Shown here piece after piece: positions 16,514 through 25,533 of a stretch of 64,000 bases of DNA. A program made the position numbers and the translations under genes. The stretch spans positions 1-64,000 of the forward strand of contig QUKC01000012.1 of assembly GCA_003481005.1 (NCBI GenBank), written 5' to 3'. This DNA is from Firmicutes bacterium TM09-10 (GTDB lineage: Bacteria > Bacillota > Clostridia > Lachnospirales > Lachnospiraceae). Numbering within the stretch: position 1 is the stretch's first letter; every line of letters begins with the position of its first letter. The notes beneath the pieces were generated by a model that saw only the letters and a program-made list of their open reading frames with translations, did no database searches and was not told the origin of the DNA.

Positions 16514-17803
16514 TTATCGGTTTGCCAGCTCTGTCGTAACCTCTTCCCAGGTCACGCCTTTTTCTGCCATCAGCACCATCATATGATACAGGAAATCTGC
16601 AATCTCATATTTGATTTCATTCGGATTGGGGTTTTTGGCTGCGATGACGATTTCCGTCGCCTCTTCCCCGACTTTCTTTAAAATCTTGTCAATGCCTTTC
16701 TCAAAGAGGTAGTTGGTATAGGAGCCTTCCTTGGGATGCTCCTTGCGGTCCTCGATCACCGCAAATACCTCTTCAAAGACCTTCATCGGATTGTGCGCTT
16801 CCTGCTTGCTGCTGCGATTCTGGATTTCGTTAAAGAAACAGCTGTAGGAACCGGTGTGGCATGCCGCGCCGACCTGTGTTACTTTTGCAAGGATTGTATC
16901 CAGGTCGCAGTCCGCGATCAGAGAATGCACATACTGATAGTGTCCGCTGGTTTCTCCCTTTAACCAGAGCTCGTTACGGCTTCTGCTGTAATAAGTCATA
17001 CGTCCGGTGCGCAGCGTCTGATTGTAGGCTTCTTCGTTCATATAGGCAACCATCAGCACGGCATCGGTTTTTACATCCTGTACAACCACCGGAACCAAAC
17101 CGTCTGGTCCCTTTTTCAGATCGGAAAAGGCATAGGCCGCCCCTCTGTCCTCTACCGGAATTTTATTTTCCCGGCAAAGGGCTTTGATCGCGGAAATCTC
17201 TGTTATGTTTTCATTGACCAACTTACCGGAAATACCGCTGATATTGGCATAGGAAAGCACCTCGATGAGCTTTTCCAGGGAAACCTCCGGCAAAAAGGTT
17301 ACCACCGAAACCGGAGACATCAGCGCAGCCTCCGCCGTTGCACCGGGACAGAACAAAAATACGTTGGAGGTATATTCCTTTAGCAGCTCCTTTTCCTGTT
17401 CCAGAAGCGAAATATCTGCAACGCCTGCTGCGATTTTTTCTTTGCCAAATTTCAGGGAGACCTCTTTTGTCAGCTCCAGCTGCACCGGATCGGCATAATC
17501 CAGCATCACCTGCTGGCAGCCTGCATATAACAGTTTTTTCACATCCTCCATTCGGAAAATATGTCCGCTTCCAATTACCGGAACCGCTGTATTCTGACAG
17601 ATTTCCCGCAGAACGTCCAGATCCTTTTCATGCTCTGCATCGTTCTCCGAAAGCAGACCGACATAAATTGCATCGCATTCGTTTTCGCTGTAGCTCTCCG
17701 CCAGCGCGACAGGCATTTCCTCGATTCTGCATGTGCCTTCTCTGTCCTGATACGCGACCTCATTTTTGAGGTACATGCATGCCATAAATTTTTTTGTATT
17801 CAT
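16514..17803 (-). CDS. hisIE: Phosphoribosyl-AMP cyclohydrolase / phosphoribosyl-ATP diphosphatase with N-terminal TIM-barrel-like domain
   Basis: 429 aa; start ATG 17803 after GAGGATCAG. HisE and HisI catalyse histidine steps 2 and 3. The HisI part carries YYSRSRNELWLKGETSGHYQ and the Cys ligands of GAACHTGSYSC; the HisE part carries KKVGEEATEIVIAAKN. The first ~220 residues are extra compared with ordinary HisIE (about 200 aa): VPVIGSGHIFRMEDVKKLLYAG resembles the phosphate-binding strand of HisA/HisF barrels, but the usual catalytic Asp residues are not evident, so it looks like a degenerate barrel. Last gene of the his operon, followed by a terminator. Confidence 0.92.
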   Translation of the reverse strand: MNTKKFMACMYLKNEVAYQDREGTCRIEEMPVALAESYSENECDAIYVGLLSENDAEHEKDLDVLREICQNTAVPVIGSGHIFRMEDVKKLLYAGCQQVMLDYADPVQLELTKEVSLKFGKEKIAAGVADISLLEQEKELLKEYTSNVFLFCPGATAEAALMSPVSVVTFLPEVSLEKLIEVLSYANISGISGKLVNENITEISAIKALCRENKIPVEDRGAAYAFSDLKKGPDGLVPVVVQDVKTDAVLMVAYMNEEAYNQTLRTGRMTYYSRSRNELWLKGETSGHYQYVHSLIADCDLDTILAKVTQVGAACHTGSYSCFFNEIQNRSSKQEAHNPMKVFEEVFAVIEDRKEHPKEGSYTNYLFEKGIDKILKKVGEEATEIVIAAKNPNPNEIKYEIADFLYHMMVLMAEKGVTWEEVTTELANR

Positions 17804-17881
17804 TCTGATCCTCATTTCCAGACAGCTGTTCTGCATCCGGTCTGGTTCAGCCAGACGACTGCCCGATATGTATTCTGTATG

Positions 17882-18472
17882 TTACAGGCTTCCCTTTGTG
17901 GAAAGCACGCCGTCTAACCTCGGTTCGTTGGATACTGCCATATCAAGTGCCTTGGAAAACGCCTTAAACATCGCCTCCGCAACATGATGTCCGTTGATGC
18001 CGTCCAATACCTTGATATGCAGGTTCATACCTGCACTGTAGGAAACGGCATAGAAAAACTCCCGGATCAGCTGAGTATCCAGCCCGCCGATCATCGGGAC
18101 ATTAAATTCGTAATCAAAATTGAAATAGGGACGTCCGCACAGATCCACTGCGCACGCAACCAGCGCGTCATCCATCGGCAGCAGAAAATATCCGTAACGT
18201 TTGATTCCTTTTTTGTCTCCGACTGCCTCAGCGATCGCCTGTCCGAGTACGATTCCCGTATCCTCTACGGTATGATGTCCGTCCACAAACAGATCTCCGT
18301 CCACTTTTACCGACAAATCAAAAAATCCATGCCTTGCAAAGCCGTCCAGCATATGGTCGAAAAATCCGATGCCGGTATCAAGATCCGCGCTGCCGGTGCC
18401 GTCTAAGGAAAGTGTCAGTGCAATTCTGGTTTCTTTTGTATCGCGTTTTATACTCGCCGTTCTTTCCATCAT
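17882..18472 (-). CDS. hisB: Imidazoleglycerol-phosphate dehydratase
   Basis: 196 aa monofunctional HisB, without a phosphatase domain. Metal-binding histidine motifs DHMLDGFARHG near residue 39 and DGHHTVEDTGI near 68, then DGINGHHVAEAMFKAF near 160. It dehydrates imidazoleglycerol phosphate (step 6). Its ATG shares one base region with the stop of hisD (18472), so the two are tightly coupled. Confidence 0.97.
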   Translation of the reverse strand: MMERTASIKRDTKETRIALTLSLDGTGSADLDTGIGFFDHMLDGFARHGFFDLSVKVDGDLFVDGHHTVEDTGIVLGQAIAEAVGDKKGIKRYGYFLLPMDDALVACAVDLCGRPYFNFDYEFNVPMIGGLDTQLIREFFYAVSYSAGMNLHIKVLDGINGHHVAEAMFKAFSKALDMAVSNEPRLDGVLSTKGSL

Positions 18473-19770
18473 CAGTCCTCCTTTTCAAAACGGACACGGA
18501 TGGAATTGGCATGCGCCGTCAGTCCCTCATTTTCTGCAAAGCACTCAATATCCTGATGGATCTTTTCCAGCGCCGGTCGGGAATATGAAATGATGCTCGT
18601 CTTTTTCAAAAAATCATCTACATTTAACGGGGAGAAAAATCGTGCCGTCCCATTTGTCGGAAGCACATGGTTTGGACCTGCAAAATAGTCCCCCAAAGGC
18701 TCGGAGGAATACTCCCCAAGGAAGATCGCTCCGGCATTACGGATTTTTGTCATCATGGCAAAGGGATCCTTCGTCAGGATTTCCAGATGCTCCGAAGCGA
18801 TCTCATTGGCAGTGTCCGCTGCCTCATCCAGAGAATCTACCAGCAGAATATAACCATAATTGTTGAGGGATTTTTCGATGATCTCGCGTCTTGACAGGCT
18901 TGCAACGAACCTGTCCACTTCAATAGAAACCTGATCCGCTAAAGTCTTACTGGTGGTGATTAAAATGGCACTGGCCAGCTCGTCATGCTCTGCCTGGGAC
19001 AACAGGTCTGCCGCCACATAACGGGGATTTGCCGTTTCATCTGCGATCACCAGAATTTCACTGGGTCCTGCGATGGAATCGATGCTCACATAGCCGAAGC
19101 ATGCTTTCTTTGCCAGGGCGACAAAAATATTTCCGGGGCCGGTGATTTTATCTACCTTCGGGATGCTCTGTGTGCCAAACGCCATGGCTGCGATGGCCTG
19201 TGCGCCGCCGACCTTGTAGATCTCATCCACACCGGCGATATGTGCAGCAACCAATGTACCAGGATTGACCTTTCCGTCTGCTCCGGGAGGGGTTGTCATG
19301 ATGATACGCTCCACGCCCGCAACTTTTGCCGGAAGCACGTTCATCAGTACGCTGGAGGGATACGCAGCCTTTCCACCGGGCACATAAACGCCGGCAATCG
19401 CGATGGGCAGAATCTTCATGCCGAGGATCGTCCCGTCCGGTTTTGGGTCAAACCAGCTGTTTCTCAGCTGTTTTTCGTGGAATGCACGGATATTTGCCGC
19501 ACTTTTTTTCATAACCTCCACAAAGTCTGCATCCACCTTCTGATATGCCTCGTCGATTTCTTCCCGGGTTACACGGATGTGGGCTGCATCCATTTTGCAG
19601 TGGTCAAACTTCTCTGTATAGGAAAAGAGCGCCTCGTCGCCGCCTTTTTTCACCGTTTCAATAATTTCCGCCACAGCACTTTCATACTGTCCGTAGTGGT
19701 TCGGGCTTCTCTGAAGCAGATCCTCCAAAAGTCCTTTCTTGCTTTCTGCCGTCAATTTGACAATTCTCAT
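18472..19770 (-). CDS. hisD: Histidinol dehydrogenase
   Basis: 432 aa, normal length. Family blocks: PGGKAAYPSSVLMNVLPAKV near 130, GPGNIFVALAKK near 210, SIAGPSEILVIAD near 235, SQAEHDELASAILIT with the zinc-ligand and catalytic histidine near 260, and GPNHVLPTNGTARF near 365. Oxidises L-histidinol to histidine in two NAD-dependent steps. Third gene in the operon, between hisG and hisB. Confidence 0.97.
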   Translation of the reverse strand: MRIVKLTAESKKGLLEDLLQRSPNHYGQYESAVAEIIETVKKGGDEALFSYTEKFDHCKMDAAHIRVTREEIDEAYQKVDADFVEVMKKSAANIRAFHEKQLRNSWFDPKPDGTILGMKILPIAIAGVYVPGGKAAYPSSVLMNVLPAKVAGVERIIMTTPPGADGKVNPGTLVAAHIAGVDEIYKVGGAQAIAAMAFGTQSIPKVDKITGPGNIFVALAKKACFGYVSIDSIAGPSEILVIADETANPRYVAADLLSQAEHDELASAILITTSKTLADQVSIEVDRFVASLSRREIIEKSLNNYGYILLVDSLDEAADTANEIASEHLEILTKDPFAMMTKIRNAGAIFLGEYSSEPLGDYFAGPNHVLPTNGTARFFSPLNVDDFLKKTSIISYSRPALEKIHQDIECFAENEGLTAHANSIRVRFEKED

Positions 19771-19798
19771 CGGTTTTCCTCATTTCCGCCGCCTTGGC

Positions 19799-20452
19799 TT
19801 ATGCTTCCTCCAGCTGTTTACGCAGCCTTAAAATAATCTCCCGGATCCGTTCCGATTCCATTTGCATGCTTACCTGATTGACGATCACGCGCGCAGACAG
19901 CTCACAGATTTCCTCCAGCACGCCCAATCCGTTTTCCCGCAGGGTCGAACCGGTTTCCACGATATCGACAATGACATCGGACAATCCCACAATGGGACCC
20001 AATTCAACAGAACCGTTTAATTTGATGATGTCGACTGTCTGATGCTTTTTATTGTAAAAATAGTCCTTTGCGATCACCGGATATTTGCTTGCTACGCGGA
20101 TTCTCTCATGATGCTGCAAAAGCTCCCGCGCCGATTCCGGACCGCAAACGCACATCCGGCATTTGCCAAAGCCAAGATCCAGCACTTCATAAACCCGTCT
20201 TCCCTCTTCCAGCAAAATATCCTTACCGGTCACACCGATATCTGCGGCTCCGTATTCCACATAGGTTGGCACATCCGGTCCCTTTGCCAGGAAAAATTTC
20301 AGTTTTAATTCTTCATTGACAAAAACAAGCTTCCTGCTGTTTTTATCCTTCATCTCTTCACAGGTAATTCCAACCTGCTCCAAAAGAGACAGCGTTTTGT
20401 CTGCCAGACGCCCTTTCGTCAGGGCGAAGGTCAGGTATCTATCTTCTGCCAT
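19799..20452 (-). CDS. hisG: ATP phosphoribosyltransferase, short form
   Basis: 217 aa from ATG 20452, preferred over ATG 20458 because AGGGG is then eight bases upstream. Short HisG lacking the C-terminal regulatory domain; it needs HisZ, encoded directly upstream. Motifs: FALTKGRLADKTL at the start and the PRPP loop in DIVETGSTLRENGL near 150. First committed step of histidine synthesis, feedback-inhibited through HisZ. Confidence 0.96.
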   Translation of the reverse strand: MAEDRYLTFALTKGRLADKTLSLLEQVGITCEEMKDKNSRKLVFVNEELKLKFFLAKGPDVPTYVEYGAADIGVTGKDILLEEGRRVYEVLDLGFGKCRMCVCGPESARELLQHHERIRVASKYPVIAKDYFYNKKHQTVDIIKLNGSVELGPIVGLSDVIVDIVETGSTLRENGLGVLEEICELSARVIVNQVSMQMESERIREIILRLRKQLEEA

Positions 20453-20490
20453 TTTCATGTCCCCTATTTGGTGTTCTAACATCGTGCACT

Positions 20491-21699
20491 CTATGATTTC
20501 AACTGCTCGCAGCTTCCGTCTGCATGAATGAGCATCGCCTCTCTGCGCAGTCTTCCTCTCAAATCTGCCCGCCTGCAGTCCTGATCACAGGCAACCGGGA
20601 TCAGCTCTGCAGAAACACCTGAAAGCCGCAACTGATTTGCCTTTTTCAGTGCTGCATCATAGCTGTCCGGTGTATAAAACAAAAGGCAGCCATCCAGACC
20701 GGTATGCGGCTTTTTATTTTGTCTCGAAAGGGCTTCCAGAACATCATCCACAACGACGACAAATCCGATGGCAGGTGCATTTTTCCCAAAATAGGAAAGC
20801 AGCTTATCATAGCGTCCACCTGTCACGATGGCATCTCCGACACCATAGGTATATCCCTTAAAAATCACACCGGTATAATAATTGTACTGATTTAACAGCC
20901 CGAGATCAAAGGAGACATATTTTTCTGTTCCGTATTTTTTGAGCACCTCATAAAGTGCCTCCAGACGTTCAATCGCCTGCAGGGAACGTTCATTATCCAC
21001 CTGCATTTTCGCACTTTCCAGATCCTGCGTCCCTTTGACAAGATCCGCAAGCCCCAAAAGCACCTGTGCATAATCCTTGCGCACTCTTTGTTCCTCTAAA
21101 AGCTCCTGGGCACCGAAATAGTTCTTGGCGGAAATAAAGTCGCGCAGCTTCAATTCCACTTCTTCGTTTAAGCCTGCCTGTGCGCAGATCCCCTTAAAAT
21201 ATTCCACCTCGCCGACTGTGATCTGCAGATCGGTCAGACCGCAGTTTTTCAATGCTTCGACGACAAGGCTGATCATCTCGGCATCTGCCTCCACAGATGG
21301 CTCCAGCATCAGCTCCGCGCCCATCTGGGTCACTTCTTTTAATTTGCCCTGCAGGTTCGACGTATTCGTAAACGTGCTTCCGCTGTAGGTAAAACGAAGC
21401 GGTGCGGTCTCATCCATGAAATATTTTGCGGCGCATCTGGCACAGGACGGTGTAAAGTCCGGACGAAGCGCCAGGGTATTGCCTTCCTTATCGAAAAATT
21501 TATACAGCTGGGAAGAAGGCGTCGTGCCGATCTCCTTACTGTAAACATCAAAAAATTCAAACGTCGGGGTCTGAATATCCTGATACCCGTACAAATGGAT
21601 CGTATCCTGCAGCTTTTTCTCCACAAAAAGCTTACGCGCATATTCTTCTCCGTAAACATCCCTTACACCCTCCGGTGTATGAAGCAAGGATTTATTCAT
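20491..21699 (-). CDS. hisZ: ATP phosphoribosyltransferase regulatory subunit
   Basis: 402 aa from ATG 21699 after AAAGGAGATCC. A class II aminoacyl-tRNA synthetase-like (HisRS-type) core: TPEGVRDVYGEEY at the start, LALRPDFTPSCAR (motif 2) near 80, and TGGRYDKLLSYFG (motif 3 region) near 300, without the anticodon-binding domain. It activates short HisG and senses histidine. First gene of the operon hisZGDB-IE; a strong promoter lies at 21757-21785. Confidence 0.96.
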   Translation of the reverse strand: MNKSLLHTPEGVRDVYGEEYARKLFVEKKLQDTIHLYGYQDIQTPTFEFFDVYSKEIGTTPSSQLYKFFDKEGNTLALRPDFTPSCARCAAKYFMDETAPLRFTYSGSTFTNTSNLQGKLKEVTQMGAELMLEPSVEADAEMISLVVEALKNCGLTDLQITVGEVEYFKGICAQAGLNEEVELKLRDFISAKNYFGAQELLEEQRVRKDYAQVLLGLADLVKGTQDLESAKMQVDNERSLQAIERLEALYEVLKKYGTEKYVSFDLGLLNQYNYYTGVIFKGYTYGVGDAIVTGGRYDKLLSYFGKNAPAIGFVVVVDDVLEALSRQNKKPHTGLDGCLLFYTPDSYDAALKKANQLRLSGVSAELIPVACDQDCRRADLRGRLRREAMLIHADGSCEQLKS

Positions 21700-21756
21700 C
21701 GTTGGATCTCCTTTGCACTTTATCATGCTACCGTATTAGCATATAAAATCCTGTAT

Positions 21757-21785
21757 AGAATATCAGATTTTTAAAATGCTGTCAA
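21757..21785 (-). promoter_or_regulatory. Sigma-A promoter of the histidine operon
   Basis: On the minus strand TTGACA (21785-21780), 17-base spacer, TATTCT (21762-21757), about 58 bases before hisZ. The -35 lies in the end of the upstream Nudix gene. The leader is too short for a T-box, so I see no histidine-responsive riboswitch here. Confidence 0.75.
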
Positions 21786-22283
21786 CTCAAGTTCTTTGCC
21801 GTCCAGCACACATTTTATCAGCTCGTCGCTGTCATATTCCAGTTTCAGGGAAAAAAACGGACGGTTTTCCTGCAAAAGCTGAAAAAATACGCGGTCACCT
21901 TCCCACAGATTTAAGCTTTCCAGCTCTTTTATCAAAACCCATTCCAAATCACCCTCCGGGCAGTTATAATCCAGGGTCCCCTCCCAGCCATCTGCTGTAT
22001 ACAGGCACATGTACTGCGTTTCCACATCCTTTAACGCAAACGTTACGATTCCTCGAAACCGATAGGAGGTCAATGTCAGACCGGTTTCTTCCTTTACTTC
22101 CCGAAGCAGGCAGTCCTCCGGACTTTCATAGGCGAGTGCATGTCCACCGACGCCGATCCATTTGTCCTGATTGACGTCATTCCTTTTTTTGACACGATGC
22201 AGCATCAGATAGCTGTCGTCTTTTTCCAGATAACACAGCGTCGTCATTGTCCCGATCAGGGAATTTCTTTCTTCTCTGTTCAT
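21771..22283 (-). CDS. Nudix hydrolase (MutT-like)
   Basis: 170 aa from ATG 22283, ten bases after the recU stop; AGGAGGAATG precedes it. Nudix box GGHALAYESPEDCLLREVKE followed by ETGL is complete. The start GTMTTLCYLEKDDSYLMLHR and IGVGGHALAYE are like 8-oxo-dGTP diphosphatases of Firmicutes. Likely cleans oxidised nucleotides; the substrate is inferred. Co-transcribed with recU. Confidence 0.85.
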   Translation of the reverse strand: MNREERNSLIGTMTTLCYLEKDDSYLMLHRVKKRNDVNQDKWIGVGGHALAYESPEDCLLREVKEETGLTLTSYRFRGIVTFALKDVETQYMCLYTADGWEGTLDYNCPEGDLEWVLIKELESLNLWEGDRVFFQLLQENRPFFSLKLEYDSDELIKCVLDGKELELTAF

Positions 22284-22293
22284 ATCATTCCTC

Positions 22294-22833
22294 CTAGCTC
22301 TCCGGCCGATCCTCCAAGTCCTTTTGTAAAAGATCAAGATACGGAACAAGAACACCGTTTTTTCTCGGCAGGAAATACTCCGGGTTTAACTCGTCCAGCC
22401 GGAAGCTTTTGCGCCCGCCCTCCTGCGCCCGATCCCAGAAATAGCGCAAATGTGCGTAGGGGAGATAATAAAACTGTTCCCTGTGCGAATAGTAGATCAG
22501 AAAAAAAGCAATGCCCTTCTGCTTTTCAAACCGATCCATAAACGCTACCTGATGCCTGTGAATGTTTTGCAGGGCAAAGGTATCCTGGGCACATTCCTTT
22601 GCATCGAAGCAGACCGGAATGCCCTGTACAACTCCGATATAGTCTACCGTACTTTTCTGGTCAAAATATGCCAGCGTGATGTGCCTGTGCTCCTTGTCGA
22701 TTTTGATCGGCGTAATCGGGGTCGGGATCTTCTGGATCAATGCCAGATTACTTTCCAGATATTTTTCATTCGTGCGGTTGATCAAATCCTCCAGTGTTGA
22801 TCCCCGCAGTCCTCTTGAGTTCCAGGTTGCCAT
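22294..22833 (-). CDS. recU: Holliday junction resolvase RecU
   Basis: 179 aa. RecU resolves Holliday junctions in Firmicutes in place of RuvC. Seen: WNSRGLRGSTLEDLINRTNE at the start, the nuclease residues in KSTVDYIGV and PVCFDAKEC near 60-80, and HRHQVAFMDRFEKQKGIAFF near 92. RuvA and RuvB are encoded at 51.8-53.5 kb of the same window. No PBP gene is next to it, unlike Bacillus. Confidence 0.9.
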   Translation of the reverse strand: MATWNSRGLRGSTLEDLINRTNEKYLESNLALIQKIPTPITPIKIDKEHRHITLAYFDQKSTVDYIGVVQGIPVCFDAKECAQDTFALQNIHRHQVAFMDRFEKQKGIAFFLIYYSHREQFYYLPYAHLRYFWDRAQEGGRKSFRLDELNPEYFLPRKNGVLVPYLDLLQKDLEDRPES

Positions 22834-22861
22834 GTGATTGTTCCATCTTTCGTTATAGTAT

Positions 22862-22913
22862 AAAAAGCCTGCGATACGGCTGCGTACAGTCTACGGCTGC
22901 CGCCAGGCTTTTT
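22862..22913. terminator. Bidirectional terminator
   Basis: AAAAAGCCTG (22862-22871) pairs with CAGGCTTTTT (22904-22913); an inner TACGGC repeat flanks the loop. It would stop minus-strand transcripts from the RluA-type gene. Confidence 0.7.
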
Positions 22914-22917
22914 GTTC

Positions 22918-23038
22918 TCGTATAGGAAACTTCGTTTCCATACGATAAAAATGCTCCGCAAGGATGCGCACTCGGCGCAGAGGTAGATGGTTGCCGAAGC
23001 AACCGCGCCTCGGCGCGAGAATGTGCCAAGGCACATTC
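22918..23038. repeat. Composite palindromic repeat, family A copy 1
   Basis: 121 bases bounded by the palindrome TCGTATAGGAAAC...GTTTCCATACGA (22918-22945) and the palindrome GAATGTGCC-AA-GGCACATTC (23019-23038). The same two end modules, in opposite orientation and at nearly the same distance, bound 51074-51197. Confidence 0.8.
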
Positions 23039-23051
23039 TTTTTTATGTGGT

Positions 23052-24086
23052 TTAGGGCTGTATTCCTGCCGCCAAAAGCAGCTTCCGAAAATCCTCCGGC
23101 AGCGGACAAGTGATGCCGCCTATCGGTAAAATGCCAGAGGCAGCGTCCTTCTGGCGGATCTGCCATGCATGCAACAGCTGTCTGCCGATTCCGTAGGTTT
23201 GCTTCAGGGTTCGATTGACTGCTTCGTTTCCGTATTTCGGGTCGCCCAGTAAGGGATGCCCTGCCCATGCAAAATGTGCGCGGATCTGGTGCGTCTTGCC
23301 GGTAAATAACTCTGCCTGGGCATAAGTGACCGTCCCGATGCCGGGAAGCTCCAGGCAGGCGAGGGGTTCGATCCCTGTTTTGATTTCGTCCGCGCCCTCC
23401 GCTGGCTTTGTTAAAATTTTAACCTGATTTTTTTTCGTATCCTTCAAAAGATAACCTGTCAAAATCTGTTTTTCCTTTACTTCCCCGAGCAAAAAGAGCC
23501 GATAATACTTATGAATCTGCCGGTTCCGGATCAGCCCTGTGAGTTTCTGCGTTCCCAAAAGGCTTTTGCCGCATAACAGCAGTCCGCTCGTGTTTCGATC
23601 CAGACGGTTGCACACCGACGGATGGAAGGTCGCCAACGCTTCGGCGGTCAATTTTTTTTGAGACAACAAATATCCGATCAACCATTCGTTTGCAGAAAAA
23701 TCCGCCACAGACGCCTTCTGGGAAAGCACGCCAGCCGGTTTATCCAACGCCAGAATATCTTCGTCCTCATATAAAATGCGAATATTTTTCAGCTTCTCAA
23801 ATGCCAGAAGATATTCTTTTGTTTCCGCCCCTGCCGCTTTTTTTTGCGCGCTGTAGTCTGCAGGAGGTGCCCCGAACTTTTCCAGCGTTTCCTCTGCCAG
23901 AAACAGCTTTACCTCATCACCGATTAAAAGAATTTCCTTTCCGGTACATTTTTTCCCGTTCAGGACAATATTTTTTTTGCGCATCATCTTGTAAAAAAAG
24001 CTGACCCCGGCTTCCTTCATATATTTGTTTAAAAATTTGTCCAGCCGCTGTCCGGCTTCATTTTGCCCGATCGTTACTGCACGCAT
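23052..24086 (-). CDS. RluA-family pseudouridine synthase with S4 domain
   Basis: 344 aa. N-terminal S4 RNA-binding domain (about 1-60: GQRLDKFLNKYMKEAG), then the RluA catalytic core with VCNRLDRNTSGLLLCGK, whose Asp is the catalytic residue, and GKTHQIRAHFAWAGHPLLGD near 285. Modifies uridine in 23S rRNA (RluC/RluD-like) or tRNA; the target cannot be fixed from sequence. Separated by 12 bases from the membrane-protein gene upstream. Confidence 0.92.
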   Translation of the reverse strand: MRAVTIGQNEAGQRLDKFLNKYMKEAGVSFFYKMMRKKNIVLNGKKCTGKEILLIGDEVKLFLAEETLEKFGAPPADYSAQKKAAGAETKEYLLAFEKLKNIRILYEDEDILALDKPAGVLSQKASVADFSANEWLIGYLLSQKKLTAEALATFHPSVCNRLDRNTSGLLLCGKSLLGTQKLTGLIRNRQIHKYYRLFLLGEVKEKQILTGYLLKDTKKNQVKILTKPAEGADEIKTGIEPLACLELPGIGTVTYAQAELFTGKTHQIRAHFAWAGHPLLGDPKYGNEAVNRTLKQTYGIGRQLLHAWQIRQKDAASGILPIGGITCPLPEDFRKLLLAAGIQP

Positions 24087-24098
24087 CCGCTTTTCTCC

Positions 24099-24692
24099 TT
24101 ATAGACTGATCGCAAATAAAAGCGCTTTGATCCGCGCTGTCCGTTCCGTTTCTTCTTCCGGGTTCTCCCCCGCAGCGGATGCTTTTTCCAGCTCGTCCAG
24201 CCGATTTAAATACTTCGGCAGCTCTTTAAAAATCCGGATATGTACCTCCGAAAGCTGATTACGCATAAACATACCCTCCAGATGCTTCTCACAGCCCTTT
24301 ATGTCTGCGAGTGGATCTGCCATATAGCCGATCAGCTCCACCCCGGATAACGCCATATGCTGTACCTGATACGTACGTTCGTAGCTGGTAAATTCCAGAT
24401 CGGTAAAGCTTTCCGCTGTCTTGATTTTCCCAGAGATTTTGCGGTAATCCGATTCGGAAATTTCATGACAGCGAAGCAGGGCGATCAGGTTTGCCGCGCT
24501 CCGGCACGCCGGAAGACAGCCAAGCACCGCAACGATCGTCAAAAGGTTCTGGTTGGAACCGGTCGACCAGATGCCCATTGCGTATACTGCAAAAGAAATG
24601 GCAAACAGCACAAGCGTTTTGCAGATGGACATTTTTTTGTTCCAGGCAAGGTATCCCTTCTGCCCTTTATTCTGATTCTTTTTCTTCTTCAA
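24099..24692 (-). CDS. Conserved membrane protein of unknown function
   Basis: 197 aa. A lysine-rich N-terminus (KKKKNQNKGQKG) is followed by two transmembrane helices (CKTLVLFAISFAVYAMGIW and LLTIVAVLGCLPACRSAANLI), then a soluble ~110-aa domain containing SFTDLEFTSYERTYQVQHM and LKDIKGCEKHLEGM-like stretches. I do not recognise a named family. It overlaps the end of the SDR gene by 26 bases, so it is co-translated with it. Confidence 0.7.
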   Translation of the reverse strand: MKKKKNQNKGQKGYLAWNKKMSICKTLVLFAISFAVYAMGIWSTGSNQNLLTIVAVLGCLPACRSAANLIALLRCHEISESDYRKISGKIKTAESFTDLEFTSYERTYQVQHMALSGVELIGYMADPLADIKGCEKHLEGMFMRNQLSEVHIRIFKELPKYLNRLDELEKASAAGENPEEETERTARIKALLFAISL

Positions 24693-25470
24693 TGACTTCG
24701 GTTCCTTTCTCTCTCATTTTCTGTACCAGACAGATGACCGGATCCTGCGGCAGCAGCCGTGTCATTGCCCAGAACGCCTGAATCGGCAGACTGCAGACGG
24801 ACATCGGACGGTTTTTGCTGCTGGCGCGCAGCGCATCCTTGACCACCCGATCTGCCTCCACCATCGTATACTGTTTCATCGCAAGCGTGGATGCATAGTG
24901 CTCCGCCACTTCGAAAAATTCTGTTTTTACCGGTCCAGGGCAAACCGCCGTCACATAAATCTGACGTTCCTTCAGCTCTGCCCGAAGCGCCTTGGAAAAG
25001 CTCAAAACGAACGATTTTGTCGCCGCGTAGACGGAAAATCCCGGCTGGGGCAAAAATGCCGCACTGCTCGCCAGCTGAATGATCCGGCTCTTGGCCCGCA
25101 TATAGGGCAGACACCCATAGGTTACTTCCAGAAGCGCCCGACAGTTTAAATCTACTTCGCCGGTCTGTTCTTTGATCGGAACCGCCGTAAAATCTCCCAT
25201 CATGCCGTATCCGGCGCAGTTGATGAGCATGCGCACAACCGGCTTTTCTTCCGCAAGGCTCTCTGTCAGCACTGTCATATCCGCTTCGTTTGTCAAATCA
25301 AGCGGCAAAATCTTTACGGTATGCTGCATGCCGGAAGCGATTTCCTTTAACCGGCTTCCGCGTCTTGCGATCAGCCAGAACTCGTCCACGGAATGCAGTC
25401 CCCGATCCAGCTGCATGGCAAATTCCCGTCCCATTCCGCTGGAAGCACCTGTAATCACCACAATATTCAT
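24667..25470 (-). CDS. Short-chain dehydrogenase/reductase
   Basis: 267 aa from ATG 25470, with GAGGGAAACT upstream. Classical SDR: cofactor motif TGASSGMGREFA at residue 8, NCAGYGMMGDF near 87, catalytic SVYAATKSFVLSFSKALRAE (Tyr and Lys) near 152, and CPGPVKTEF near 185. NAD(P)H-dependent oxidoreductase; substrate unknown. The C-terminal ~40 residues are an amphipathic tail. The end overlaps the next gene. Confidence 0.9.
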   Translation of the reverse strand: MNIVVITGASSGMGREFAMQLDRGLHSVDEFWLIARRGSRLKEIASGMQHTVKILPLDLTNEADMTVLTESLAEEKPVVRMLINCAGYGMMGDFTAVPIKEQTGEVDLNCRALLEVTYGCLPYMRAKSRIIQLASSAAFLPQPGFSVYAATKSFVLSFSKALRAELKERQIYVTAVCPGPVKTEFFEVAEHYASTLAMKQYTMVEADRVVKDALRASSKNRPMSVCSLPIQAFWAMTRLLPQDPVICLVQKMREKGTEVIEEEKESE

Positions 25471-25478
25471 AGTTTCCC

Positions 25479-25520
25479 TCATTTCTGCGCACGTTTTTTT
25501 TGCGCATGTCGAATTTGTCT
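25479..25520. repeat. Interspersed palindromic repeat, family B copy 2 (short)
   Basis: TCATTTCTGCGCACG, a T-run and GCGCATGTCGAATTTGTCT match the first ~42 bases of the copies at 6841 and 31633. It lies directly upstream of the SDR start codon. Confidence 0.65.
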
Positions 25521-25533
25521 CCTTTGCGTCTGT

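Noticed and set aside
18985..19836. 283-codon open frame on the plus strand opposite hisD
   Set aside because: It is antisense to the intact hisD gene, Cys/His-rich without any motif, and has no ribosome binding site.
21700..21770. T-box leader before the histidine operon
   Set aside because: Only about 58 bases separate the promoter -10 from hisZ and no T-box sequence or antiterminator stem is visible.
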